The notes beneath the pieces were generated by a model. It was given only the letters and a program-made list of their open reading frames with translations, made no database searches and was not told where the DNA came from. This document shows, piece after piece, positions 34,035-41,151 of a DNA stretch of 55,689 bases. A program made the position numbers and the translations under genes. The stretch is taken from contig QBUL01000187.1 in the NCBI GenBank assembly GCA_013180605.1, positions 1-55,689 on the forward strand, written 5' to 3'. Origin of the DNA: Candidatus Methanophagaceae archaeon GoMg1 (GTDB lineage: Archaea > Halobacteriota > Syntropharchaeia > Alkanophagales > Methanospirareceae). Each line of letters starts with the position of its first letter. Position 1 is the first letter of the stretch.

Positions 34035-34331
34035 ATGGACAAAAAACTTGAAGAAATGATAAATACCATCAAAGCAAATAAGAACTTCCTGGAGGAGGAG
34101 TATAAGGTAAAAGAGATAGGTGTGTTCGGCTCTTTTGTACGCGGTGAGCAAAAGAGGAGGAGTGACGTGGATGTCCTTGCGGACTTTTATGAAGTGCCTG
34201 ACCTATTTAACTTCATCAGCCTTGAACGGTATCTCCAAAGGATTTTGAAGAAAAAAGTTGACCTCGTAAGAAAGCCGGTAGTGAGGAAAGAGCGGAAGAA
34301 AAGAATCTTGAGCGAGACGGTGTATGTATGA
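34035..34331 (+). CDS. Minimal nucleotidyltransferase, MntA-like antitoxin
   Basis: 98 residues from ATG at 34035 (MDKKLEEMINTIK). The catalytic motif GSFVRGEQKRRSDVDVLADF (GSx10DxD) is intact. In MntA-HepT systems the nucleotidyltransferase AMPylates and silences the HEPN toxin. Its stop overlaps the start of a 38-residue HepT-like stump (ATGA at 34328-34331). With the toxin truncated, the antitoxin may be an orphan. Confidence 0.82.
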   Translation: MDKKLEEMINTIKANKNFLEEEYKVKEIGVFGSFVRGEQKRRSDVDVLADFYEVPDLFNFISLERYLQRILKKKVDLVRKPVVRKERKKRILSETVYV

Positions 34332-34444
34332 AAAGGGACTATAAAATCGTTTGGAAGGTGATAAAGGAGCGTCTACCCATACTTAAACGACAAATCGAAG
34401 CACTTCTTAAGGATGCGGAGGGGAAAGAAGCTACAGGAGCATAA
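34328..34444 (+). pseudogene. HepT (HEPN toxin) C-terminal stump
   Basis: 38 codons: MKRDYKIVWKVIKERLPILK then RQIEALLKDA. This matches the last helix of HepT/DUF86 proteins (usually YFG.D..IVW..I...LP.LK..IE.LL). The RxxxxH catalytic motif and first ~95 residues are gone, while the ATGA coupling to the antitoxin is kept. Confidence 0.75.
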
Positions 34445-34530
34445 GGCTTTCGGCTGATTATAGGCAGCTTAATGCTTTATAGATTGCGATTTATCAGAGA
34501 AAAAAAATATTGTAGCCTATAAAACTCGTA

Positions 34531-35337
34531 ATGTCCGGTTATAAAGACAAAATACTGTTCGCAAAAAATCCTAATGAATACATAAACGACTCACAGCGAG
34601 CACGAGCAACCAGTTTCTATTCCTCTATCTGTGCGACTTATGGGAAAACAAACCTTGAATCATTAATGAAAACAAAGAGAAAAGGGAAAAAATATCCTGA
34701 CCCATTGGCTGATTTACCGATAGCTTGCCACAAGGATTTTGGCGATTATAATAAAAGAAGGGCAGAGCTCTTTGAGAAAGGGAGAAAATGGTTCGATGGT
34801 AGAGTTGCTAACTGGGCAAAAAATCCTGAAATCCCTGAGCTCAACTTTCCTTCGCTCAAAGTGAAATATCCAGAAGGCAAGAAGTTCGAATTCGGTAATA
34901 CCTCACTTCGATTCAGTAAACCTCTGTTTCATGGCATAGAGTTCTCACGCGTGGGTTGGGTATTTTATACGATTGTGGAGCACGAAACCGAGAAATTTAT
35001 CCATTCTTCTGACCTTGACGGTCCTATAATCGAGGATTATGCGCAGCAAATAATCCATGAGAATCCTCAGGTGCTTATCCTGGATGGTCCTATGACCTAC
35101 ATGTTTGGCTATTTGCTGAACCGGATTAATTTAAACCGGGCAGTGGAGAATGCCGCAGAAATTGTGCGTGAAATTGATGCGGAATTGATTATTTACGACC
35201 ATCACTTGCCAAGAGATAGAAAATTTCGCGAAAGGACTGAAAAGGTGTGGAACACAGCAAAGGAAGCGAAGAAGAAAGTTATGACTGCGGCGGAATTTTT
35301 GGGTAAGGAACCGGTTGTGCTTTCAGTAGGGTCTTAA
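34531..35337 (+). CDS. UPF0282 metallo-beta-lactamase-like protein lacking its N-terminal metal site
   Basis: 268 residues. The C-terminal two thirds match the UPF0282 family: SKPLFHGIEFSRVGWVFYT, FIHSSDLDGPIIEDYAQQII, ILDGPMTYMFGYL and IIYDHHLPRDRKF. Family members begin with ~90 residues carrying the HxHxDH metal ligands; here the protein starts inside the following region (YKDKILFAKNPNEYINDSQR). An extra segment rich in Lys/Trp (GRKWFDGRVANWAKNP) lies in the middle. It is either a 5'-truncated pseudogene or a derivative without the usual metal centre. The neighbouring toxin stump shows that deletion has been active here. Confidence 0.6.
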   Translation: MSGYKDKILFAKNPNEYINDSQRARATSFYSSICATYGKTNLESLMKTKRKGKKYPDPLADLPIACHKDFGDYNKRRAELFEKGRKWFDGRVANWAKNPEIPELNFPSLKVKYPEGKKFEFGNTSLRFSKPLFHGIEFSRVGWVFYTIVEHETEKFIHSSDLDGPIIEDYAQQIIHENPQVLILDGPMTYMFGYLLNRINLNRAVENAAEIVREIDAELIIYDHHLPRDRKFRERTEKVWNTAKEAKKKVMTAAEFLGKEPVVLSVGS

Positions 35338-35376
35338 TAGCTGTGCTCGAAAGCGGTGTTGGTTCTGGGTTATAAC

Positions 35377-35506
35377 ATTTTGAGTATATCTAAAGTTCCG
35401 AGCGAAGCGAGGATTTTGGGTGAGGGCGTAGCCCGAACCTGATATACTCTGTTGGCCGACCCGAAGGGCAAGGGAGCGATAGCGACCGCAGAGTCGTGGA
35501 CGAAAG
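35377..35506. repeat. Structured repeat L flanking the wHTH-TIR gene
   Basis: About 130 bases. Stem GAGTATATC (35382-35390) / GATATACTC (35441-35449) encloses hairpins (CGAGCGAAGCGAG; GGGCGTAGCCC). A tail GGGCAAGGGAGCGATAGCGA and GAGTCGTGGACGAAAG follows. Same order and similar sequence as repeat R at 36326-36452, in direct orientation. Confidence 0.7.
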
Positions 35507-35508
35507 TT

Positions 35509-36273
35509 TTACGGTTCTTCATCTAATATCTTTATCCTACTTCCTAAGTCTTTTAAATACCCTTCAGCTTTTTTCTCATCTTGTGGTAGATTTTCCGGGT
35601 CTAATGGGAATATATCTGTCAATAATTTCGCTAATCCCGATGCTTGATATCCTTTTTGAACAAAAACCGCAACATTTTTACCTGGTCCACTCTTAAATGC
35701 CATACCTATCTCATTTCCAATCCAGCCGACCTCACCTCCTTTATCAAAAACATGAGCGGTCAAAATCTGGATAATGCAATCAGAATCACGGATTGCTTGA
35801 TCTATTTTGTCAATCGTTGGTTTAACTTTGTAAATTTCTTTTTGCCATATGGTATTAAATCCTGCATTCTCAGCTCTATTCCTAACCCATCTAATCAATT
35901 GATTTGCACCATCATCGAAAGAAGCACTAATGAATGCAATAGGCTGTTTTGCCTTTTTTCTTTTTTCTATGTATACATCTTTTTCTTCTCTTTCCCTTGC
36001 TTTGAGAATATCTATACCATCTGCTGTTATTTTTAGACCAAGAGAGAGGTCAAATGGAAACGAACCAAATGGTAATGGGATTTCTACTCTAACTTCTTTC
36101 TTCTCTAAAAGCTTATGATCCTCTAGATATTTTATTTCTCTGTCAAACTTATCTGGGTTTTTATTTGATAAAAGGGCCAACAGACTGCTTTTTCTCAACG
36201 ATTTTGGATATTTTCCGTCGAGAAGGTTAAGCATTTCATAGTGATATTCAGTCAGTTTCATTTGTACCACCAA
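35509..36273 (-). CDS. Winged-helix/TIR-like protein, candidate defence effector
   Basis: 254 residues. Residues 1-90 look like a winged-helix domain (TEYHYEMLNLLDGKYPKSLR, then KYLEDHKLLEKKE and LGLKITADGIDIL). Residues ~110-250 look like a TIR-type domain: IAFISASFDDGANQLIRWV, KIDQAIRDSDCIIQILTAHV, then GWIGNEIGMAFKSG. The catalytic glutamate of NADase TIRs could be in GNEIG. AT-rich, alone, and bracketed by direct structured repeats and an inner 11-base inverted repeat (TCGTGGACGAA at 35494-35504, TTCGTCCACGA at 36304-36314). Function as a phage-defence NADase or nucleotide sensor is inference. Confidence 0.65.
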   Translation of the reverse strand: MVVQMKLTEYHYEMLNLLDGKYPKSLRKSSLLALLSNKNPDKFDREIKYLEDHKLLEKKEVRVEIPLPFGSFPFDLSLGLKITADGIDILKAREREEKDVYIEKRKKAKQPIAFISASFDDGANQLIRWVRNRAENAGFNTIWQKEIYKVKPTIDKIDQAIRDSDCIIQILTAHVFDKGGEVGWIGNEIGMAFKSGPGKNVAVFVQKGYQASGLAKLLTDIFPLDPENLPQDEKKAEGYLKDLGSRIKILDEEP

Positions 36274-36325
36274 AGTTTTGAATTACTTTTTTTGAAGATT
36301 TTCTTCGTCCACGATTTCGGCTACC

Positions 36326-36452
36326 GTTTTTGGTATATCCGAAGTTTTTGCCGATAGGCAAAAATTTGGGCGAACGACATGAGCCAGATATACCATGTTA
36401 TACGCCCCCGCTAGGGACAAGGAGCGGAGCGACGAAGAGTCGTGAGCAAAAG
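36326..36452. repeat. Structured repeat R flanking the wHTH-TIR gene
   Basis: Stem TGGTATATC (36331-36339) / GATATACCA (36387-36395), inner hairpin TTTTTGCCGATAGGCAAAAA, then GGGACAAGGAGCGGAGCGAC and GAGTCGTGAGCAAAAG. Aligns with repeat L; the stems differ by paired changes. Confidence 0.7.
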
Positions 36453-36511
36453 GCCATTTTAACTTACGAAGCATCTATTTTTTGGTGCGTATCTGCTTTT
36501 ATCTGGGCAAT

Positions 36512-36588
36512 ACCCTGTGGCTTGCCACAGGGTCGCAGCAGTAGTGGTTGGTATATGGATATTGATACCCTGCGGCTTGCCGCAGGGT
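36512..36588. repeat. Two near-identical stem-loops with compensatory change
   Basis: ACCCTGTGGC-TT-GCCACAGGGT at 36512-36533 and ACCCTGCGGC-TT-GCCGCAGGGT at 36567-36588. Both are perfect 10-bp stems with a TT loop; the one different base pair (T:A versus C:G) is compensated on both arms. They lie in the spacer downstream of the minus-strand 409-residue gene and may act as its terminator or as a repeat pair. Confidence 0.8.
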
Positions 36589-36622
36589 TCTTCATTGGAA
36601 GATCCTCCTCTCGCGTTTTTTA

Positions 36623-37852
36623 TTATCTTACATAAAGAAATTTATCGTATTGCTTAAACAAATCTGGATATTGTTGATAGAAGAGGTACTTATTGAACTG
36701 AATTCCCAAGAATGTCTTTTGAAGTGGCAATCCCTTTTGACTCCTGAGCATTGCTAGGAGTTTAACGTTGGGTATCTGCGTTCTTTTATATATGGATCGC
36801 ATCCGCATTTCTAGATTTGAACTAGCCTTTTGATTATCTAGTCGGGAGTTATATCCGCTTTCCGAACCTTTCGGGTATATAGTAAAGTCAGGCAATGGGC
36901 ATCGTAGCCATGGTTCCATACAGAAGGAAGAGTCGAAATCCTTTCGTTTTACGGTTCTAATAATTTTTTTTCCTATCGAAGGAATGGGTATAAGCGAAGG
37001 TAATAGGTTTATGATATTTTGAGTATATATTGCAACGGAAATGGACGTGGAAACCACCGCAATGTTCTCCCATTGCTTTCTAATTGTTTGCTTCACCTTC
37101 TCACTAATAAGGGGCATTTCCTCTATAAGGTTTCTTGAGGTCCGTGCTCCGTTATTCCAAGCTCGTGCTAATTTCTCGCGATACGTATGCATTTCAGAGA
37201 TATCCTCTAGTTCAATAATCCTTTTGAACAGGTTTTGCTCAATTCTTTTTCGGAGACTCGGTATTAGAGTACAGGAGTCAGGAATATGAGAAAAAAACCA
37301 ATGTCCAAGTAATTCTCTTACTTTACGCACACTATAATTCCCCTCCAATCCTGGCTCGCGTAACGTTAGGGAAGATAACCATAAAGTAGTGTACGTTGGA
37401 AACACTAAACACGCTTCGAGTTCTACAGCGGTTCCCCATCTAGCGTAGGCCTCCAGTGTTACTCCAAAATCAAAACCAAACGGTATCACGTAGGAAAGCT
37501 CTTCATCCTCTAAAACACAAGGAAGCTCTTCTTTTAGGACGTCATACAAAGCACAATAAACACGGTTCTTTCTAGCTTGGCCTAACTCCCAGAATCTATC
37601 AGAGCAAAACTCTACAAACTCAAGGTTGCATATTTCCCTTGGTAGTGAAGATTCTGTTGACTCCGGGAATAATATAGACTCAAAACCATGGAAAATATGT
37701 AAATCTTGTAGATACTTTACACACAATCTTGCGTCTCTGGTTTTATCAATATTGTAATCCCCAGTATCAATTAGGTTATACCGAAGAAGAGGTCCGGCTT
37801 TCCGGTAATCTTTCATCAATCTTATTGGGATTGTGTTAAGTATTGCTCTCAT
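36623..37852 (-). CDS. Unrecognised 409-residue protein
   Basis: No domain recognised. Largely soluble, rich in Arg, Leu and aromatic residues, with a moderately hydrophobic stretch at about residues 265-295 (VVSTSISVAIYTQNIINLLP) that might be a membrane or buried helix. It looks like an accessory gene in a stretch with TIR, toxin stump and aspartic-protease-like genes. A 63-residue ORF ends 13 bases before its start and could be the first gene of the unit. Confidence 0.5.
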   Translation of the reverse strand: MRAILNTIPIRLMKDYRKAGPLLRYNLIDTGDYNIDKTRDARLCVKYLQDLHIFHGFESILFPESTESSLPREICNLEFVEFCSDRFWELGQARKNRVYCALYDVLKEELPCVLEDEELSYVIPFGFDFGVTLEAYARWGTAVELEACLVFPTYTTLWLSSLTLREPGLEGNYSVRKVRELLGHWFFSHIPDSCTLIPSLRKRIEQNLFKRIIELEDISEMHTYREKLARAWNNGARTSRNLIEEMPLISEKVKQTIRKQWENIAVVSTSISVAIYTQNIINLLPSLIPIPSIGKKIIRTVKRKDFDSSFCMEPWLRCPLPDFTIYPKGSESGYNSRLDNQKASSNLEMRMRSIYKRTQIPNVKLLAMLRSQKGLPLQKTFLGIQFNKYLFYQQYPDLFKQYDKFLYVR

Positions 37853-37865
37853 GTATTACCACCCC

Positions 37866-38057
37866 TCAGTTACACTTCATTTCTATAACATTAACTTCTT
37901 TCCTAAGCCTTTTGCTCACGATTGCGTATAACGTCGGTATATCCGACATTAATGTCGCATATCCTCCCATTTTGGGGTTATATCCAAAACTTACTTCGTA
38001 GATCCCCCCCCCCTTTAGCAGACTGCTAACCCTCATCTCCTTCAGCCTCACTTTCAA
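37866..38057 (-). CDS. Small ORF of 63 residues with a G10 tract
   Basis: Sequence includes MRVSSLLKGGGIYEVSFGYN and ends NVIEMKCN. Not recognised. It contains a run of ten G on the coding strand (C10 at 38004-38013) encoding GGG, which would be frameshift-prone. Its position just before the 409-residue gene suggests coupling, but it may also be a chance frame. Confidence 0.3.
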   Translation of the reverse strand: MKVRLKEMRVSSLLKGGGIYEVSFGYNPKMGGYATLMSDIPTLYAIVSKRLRKEVNVIEMKCN

Positions 38058-38114
38058 TATACGAATTCTTCATTATTAAACCTAACGGGCTTTTTATCCT
38101 TTCCCTTGACAATC

Positions 38115-38492
38115 TCATCGTGTTAATTTAACAGTGCCTTCTACAAAGTTCAGCACAAGCTCCTGACCCACTGCGGAAAGAAATTCCATACCAAGCAGCC
38201 AATCTCCTGGAATAAAACATGCCTCAACCTCAAAATCTTTTATAATCACCTTGCCCAAAAACACGGGTAACTCCACAATCTCACCAGTGGCTAATCTAAA
38301 AGTGTCATAATCCACCAATTCCAGTTCCATCTCCTCCAAAACTTCTCCGGGAATGGCTATTCCACCGTTAAAGCCACTGTCTATCGTTAATGTTTGATCA
38401 CCCTCTTCGCTGAAAATAAGATTCTCTCCTTCCACAAAAGCATTAAAGAAGGGAATAAAGTCGGTAATGCCCCCTTTTATTATGTTTTCCAT
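38115..38492 (-). CDS. Retropepsin-like (clan AA) aspartic protease domain protein
   Basis: 125 residues. The DSGFNGGIAIP motif (catalytic D in DSG, usual DTG/DSG) with flanking strands and LLGMEFLSAVG near the C-terminus match clan AA aspartic proteases of the small prokaryotic type, which act as dimers. It overlaps the upstream 82-residue gene by 13 bases, a pairing commonly seen for these proteins. Target unknown; a role in a stress or toxin-antitoxin-like pair has been suggested for such sets but is not shown here. Confidence 0.75.
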   Translation of the reverse strand: MENIIKGGITDFIPFFNAFVEGENLIFSEEGDQTLTIDSGFNGGIAIPGEVLEEMELELVDYDTFRLATGEIVELPVFLGKVIIKDFEVEACFIPGDWLLGMEFLSAVGQELVLNFVEGTVKLTR

Positions 38493-38728
38493 ACCTTTCT
38501 AATTCCGCCTTTGTGCTCATGGGCATAGGGTGAACCAATGCGGATGGAATAAAAGATTTTATCAGGATATTTGTTTTTTGCTTTTTTAAGAGCCTCAAGC
38601 AACGTCTTTCCTAAGAACCATTCCTCTGATTCTGGCTCAATCACCGCAATCGTCCCCTTCTTGTCACTAAAAGAATGAACCTTTGCTAGAACTTCATCCG
38701 ACGGTCTTTTTACTTCTGGTTTCTTCAC
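38480..38728 (-). CDS. Small DUF5678-like partner of the aspartic protease
   Basis: 82 residues. SFSDKKGTIAVIEPESEEWF and LLEALKKAKNKYPDKIFYSI resemble the short proteins (DUF5678-like) that precede clan AA proteases: a strand, a glycine-lysine turn, and an amphipathic helix followed by a final strand. Overlaps the protease gene. Confidence 0.6.
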   Translation of the reverse strand: MKKPEVKRPSDEVLAKVHSFSDKKGTIAVIEPESEEWFLGKTLLEALKKAKNKYPDKIFYSIRIGSPYAHEHKGGIRKVWKT

Positions 38729-38770
38729 TTTTTATCACTTCCTCTTTCGATAAAAACCACTCATCTGATA

Positions 38771-39967
38771 TTATTTCTCTATCACCATCTCCTCCACCGC
38801 AATTCCAAAATGCCGAGCCGTCTCCGTAACATGAACCATAACCTCATCACCCGCTTTCAAATCAACCACGGAAATCGGTTTCTTTTTATCCCTACCCACC
38901 AACTTTATCGTTTCCGCATTCTGAAGTATAATACTGCACTTCCTCTTCTCACCGCCACCTGTTTCCACTTCCAGTTCCGCTTCCACGAGCATAAGCGGTC
39001 GTTTCTCTATCTTCACCCTACCTACCACCGCTTTTCTCGCACTTCCTTCCGCATTCACAATCAACACGTCATCTCCAGACTTCAACTCCGACAAATATCT
39101 CGTCTTCTCACCCACTAATATGTAAGCATAAACGCCGCCCGCATTCACCCTGAACGGTCTCGCAGCTACGTAAGGACTCTCTTCTGATTCCGAATGCACC
39201 AAGAACAACGCAAAAGACTGCGACCCCACCAGCATTCCTTCTCCTAAAGTCATCAATGAGCAGGTGTCCACGCATACCCTATCCCCCATTTCAAGTTCTT
39301 TCACGTTTGTTATCTTCGCTGCAGAAAGAGTAATCTTACCCATTTCGCTCTCGTCACGTATCTCCACCGCTCTTTTTATCTCGGATACGTCATCAGTATC
39401 AAGAAGAACGCCATCGGCACCGTATTCAAGCGTTTCAAACGCCGTCCTCGCCTCTTCTGCACTCTGCACCCCCGCTATCACCTTCGCTTCCTTCTTTTGC
39501 AGTTCCGCAATTATATTCTCCAGCGGGATTATCTTCCAATCTTTTCCTATCACAATCACGTAATCACAGTAATCCGCAATATTCACGGCAAATTGCTCAT
39601 ATTCCTTGCCTCTTATCTCCACATACACTGCACCTGCATTAACTTTACTGTCCGAAGTCCTTCTCAACGCACCTAAGACACTTGACTCACCTACTTCCGT
39701 CGGAATGGACTTCGTTCCATCTCCTTCACTTCCCTTACCATAAACGGCAACGTCCGCTTCTACTTTTTCTGTTGATTCATCGGATGCAAACGCAGCTATT
39801 TTTATGCGTCCTAACTCCTTCACCTTCTCAATGTCTGCTTCCTCAACAAGCACTCCGTCCACGCCAGATTCCAAACCTGCAGTAATCCGGGACTTCTTCT
39901 CGCCCCACGTGCCCGCTTCATCATCCGCTTTTATCCATATCTCTTTTCGCTTTTGCTTTTCTTTCAT
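38771..39967 (-). CDS. aroB': 3-dehydroquinate synthase II, archaeal type
   Basis: 398 residues, matching the MJ1249 family. Converts 2-amino-3,7-dideoxy-D-threo-hept-6-ulosonate to 3-dehydroquinate with NAD+, in the archaeal route to aromatic amino acids. Seen: KEIWIKADDEAGTWGEKKSR, ADGVLLDTDDVSEIKRAV, VCVDTCSLMTLGEGMLVGSQ and PFRVNAGGVYAYIL. Residues in the N-terminal third are more variable than usual. The upstream neighbour at 40031 makes its substrate. Confidence 0.92.
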   Translation of the reverse strand: MKEKQKRKEIWIKADDEAGTWGEKKSRITAGLESGVDGVLVEEADIEKVKELGRIKIAAFASDESTEKVEADVAVYGKGSEGDGTKSIPTEVGESSVLGALRRTSDSKVNAGAVYVEIRGKEYEQFAVNIADYCDYVIVIGKDWKIIPLENIIAELQKKEAKVIAGVQSAEEARTAFETLEYGADGVLLDTDDVSEIKRAVEIRDESEMGKITLSAAKITNVKELEMGDRVCVDTCSLMTLGEGMLVGSQSFALFLVHSESEESPYVAARPFRVNAGGVYAYILVGEKTRYLSELKSGDDVLIVNAEGSARKAVVGRVKIEKRPLMLVEAELEVETGGGEKRKCSIILQNAETIKLVGRDKKKPISVVDLKAGDEVMVHVTETARHFGIAVEEMVIEK

Positions 39968-40030
39968 TTCGAACTCCCCCTCTCTCCTTACCCCCTAGTG
40001 GCTATTGGCTATTCCCTATTGGCTATTCCC

Positions 40031-40855
40031 TCACTTCACTATTTCCATCGCCTCTTCCGCCGGAACGCCCTCATGCACTACCTTGCTTATCGCTATGGTC
40101 ATATTAGCCGGGTTCTCATGCTGAAACACGTTTCTTCCTATTGACACGCCTGCAGCACCGCTCGCGACTGCATCCTCCACCATCTTCAGCACTTCCGCAT
40201 CCGTATTCGCCTTCGGTCCTCCTGCTATTATCACCGGCACTGGACAGCCCTGCACAACTTCCTTGAACGTTTCCGGGTCACCGGTATAATTTGTTTTTAT
40301 GACATCAGCACCAAGCTCCGCACCTATGCGAGCCACGTGCTTTACCACTTCCACGTCATGCTCGTTCTTTACCTTTTCGCCTCGTGGATACATCATCGCC
40401 AGAAAAGGAATACCCCATTCCTCACATACCATTGCGGTCTCTCCCAGTTCTACAAGCATATCCGCCTCGTTCTCCGCACCCACGTTCACGTGCATTGACA
40501 CCGCATCTGCACCTAACCGCGTTGCCTCTTCCACCGTTGCCACGGTTACCTTATTTAACGGGTCGGGTCCCAACGAAGTGCTTGCAGATAAGTGAATTAT
40601 CAGCCCTATGTCCTTGCCATAACCTCGATGCCCTGCTATTACAATGCCCTTATGCACGAGTACCGCATTTGCACCTCCTTCTGCTACCGCGTTTACCGCA
40701 CGCTGCATGTCCTCCAACCCGCGTATGGGACCTAAAGTCACACCATGGTCCATAGGGACGATAACGCTTCTTCCGCTCTTACGGTCCACTATCCGCTCCA
40801 TCCTGATGCTCTTCCCTATGCTCATCTGCTCCATTCTTTCCCTTATGCTTGTCAT
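40031..40855 (-). CDS. aroA': 2-amino-3,7-dideoxy-D-threo-hept-6-ulosonate (ADH) synthase
   Basis: 274 residues, class I aldolase family of MJ0400. Makes ADH from 6-deoxy-5-ketofructose 1-phosphate and aspartate semialdehyde. Features: [31 protein letters not shown], the Schiff-base lysine in [13 protein letters not shown], and [16 protein letters not shown] and [11 protein letters not shown] phosphate loops. Directly upstream of 3-dehydroquinate synthase II, completing the entry pair. Confidence 0.92.
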   Translation of the reverse strand: MTSIRERMEQMSIGKSIRMERIVDRKSGRSVIVPMDHGVTLGPIRGLEDMQRAVNAVAEGGANAVLVHKGIVIAGHRGYGKDIGLIIHLSASTSLGPDPLNKVTVATVEEATRLGADAVSMHVNVGAENEADMLVELGETAMVCEEWGIPFLAMMYPRGEKVKNEHDVEVVKHVARIGAELGADVIKTNYTGDPETFKEVVQGCPVPVIIAGGPKANTDAEVLKMVEDAVASGAAGVSIGRNVFQHENPANMTIAISKVVHEGVPAEEAMEIVK

Positions 40856-40935
40856 TTTCTTCTCTCCCCTCCCCTTTTGTATAAGATTTTAGCCTTTTTT
40901 ATTGTATCTAATATAGTAAGTTGATAGTATTAGAT

Positions 40936-41115
40936 TAACCGCAGAGTTCACGGAGAACGCAGAGGGGGTAAATTTTAGATTAGGGCTAGGGAACCAGATA
41001 CCTAACACCTAATTCTCTCTGTGAACTCAGCGTTCTCTGCGGTAAATTTTGAAATGTGACATTGGCATTGCTCGTTTCATCTGTGTTAATCTGCGTTAAT
41101 CTGTGTCTATAATCA
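40936..41115. repeat. CCGCAGAG palindrome plus GACGCAGATT repeat
   Basis: TTAACCGCAGAGTTCACGG and GAACGCAGAGG pair with CTCTGTGAACTCAGCG and TTCTCTGCGGTAAATTTT over a ~110-base inverted repeat. Joined on the right by TGACATTGGCATTGCTCG, TTTCATCTGTGTTAATCTGC and GTTAATCTGTGTCTATAAT. The composite appears inverted at 53868-54046. Confidence 0.8.
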
Positions 41116-41151
41116 TTTTTTTTGATTTTTACATTTGACCTTTTGCATTTT

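Noticed and set aside
35377-36452. A definite integron attC call for repeats L and R
   Set aside because: The core boxes do not match the attC consensus well enough and no full integrase is in the window; kept only as a hypothesis.
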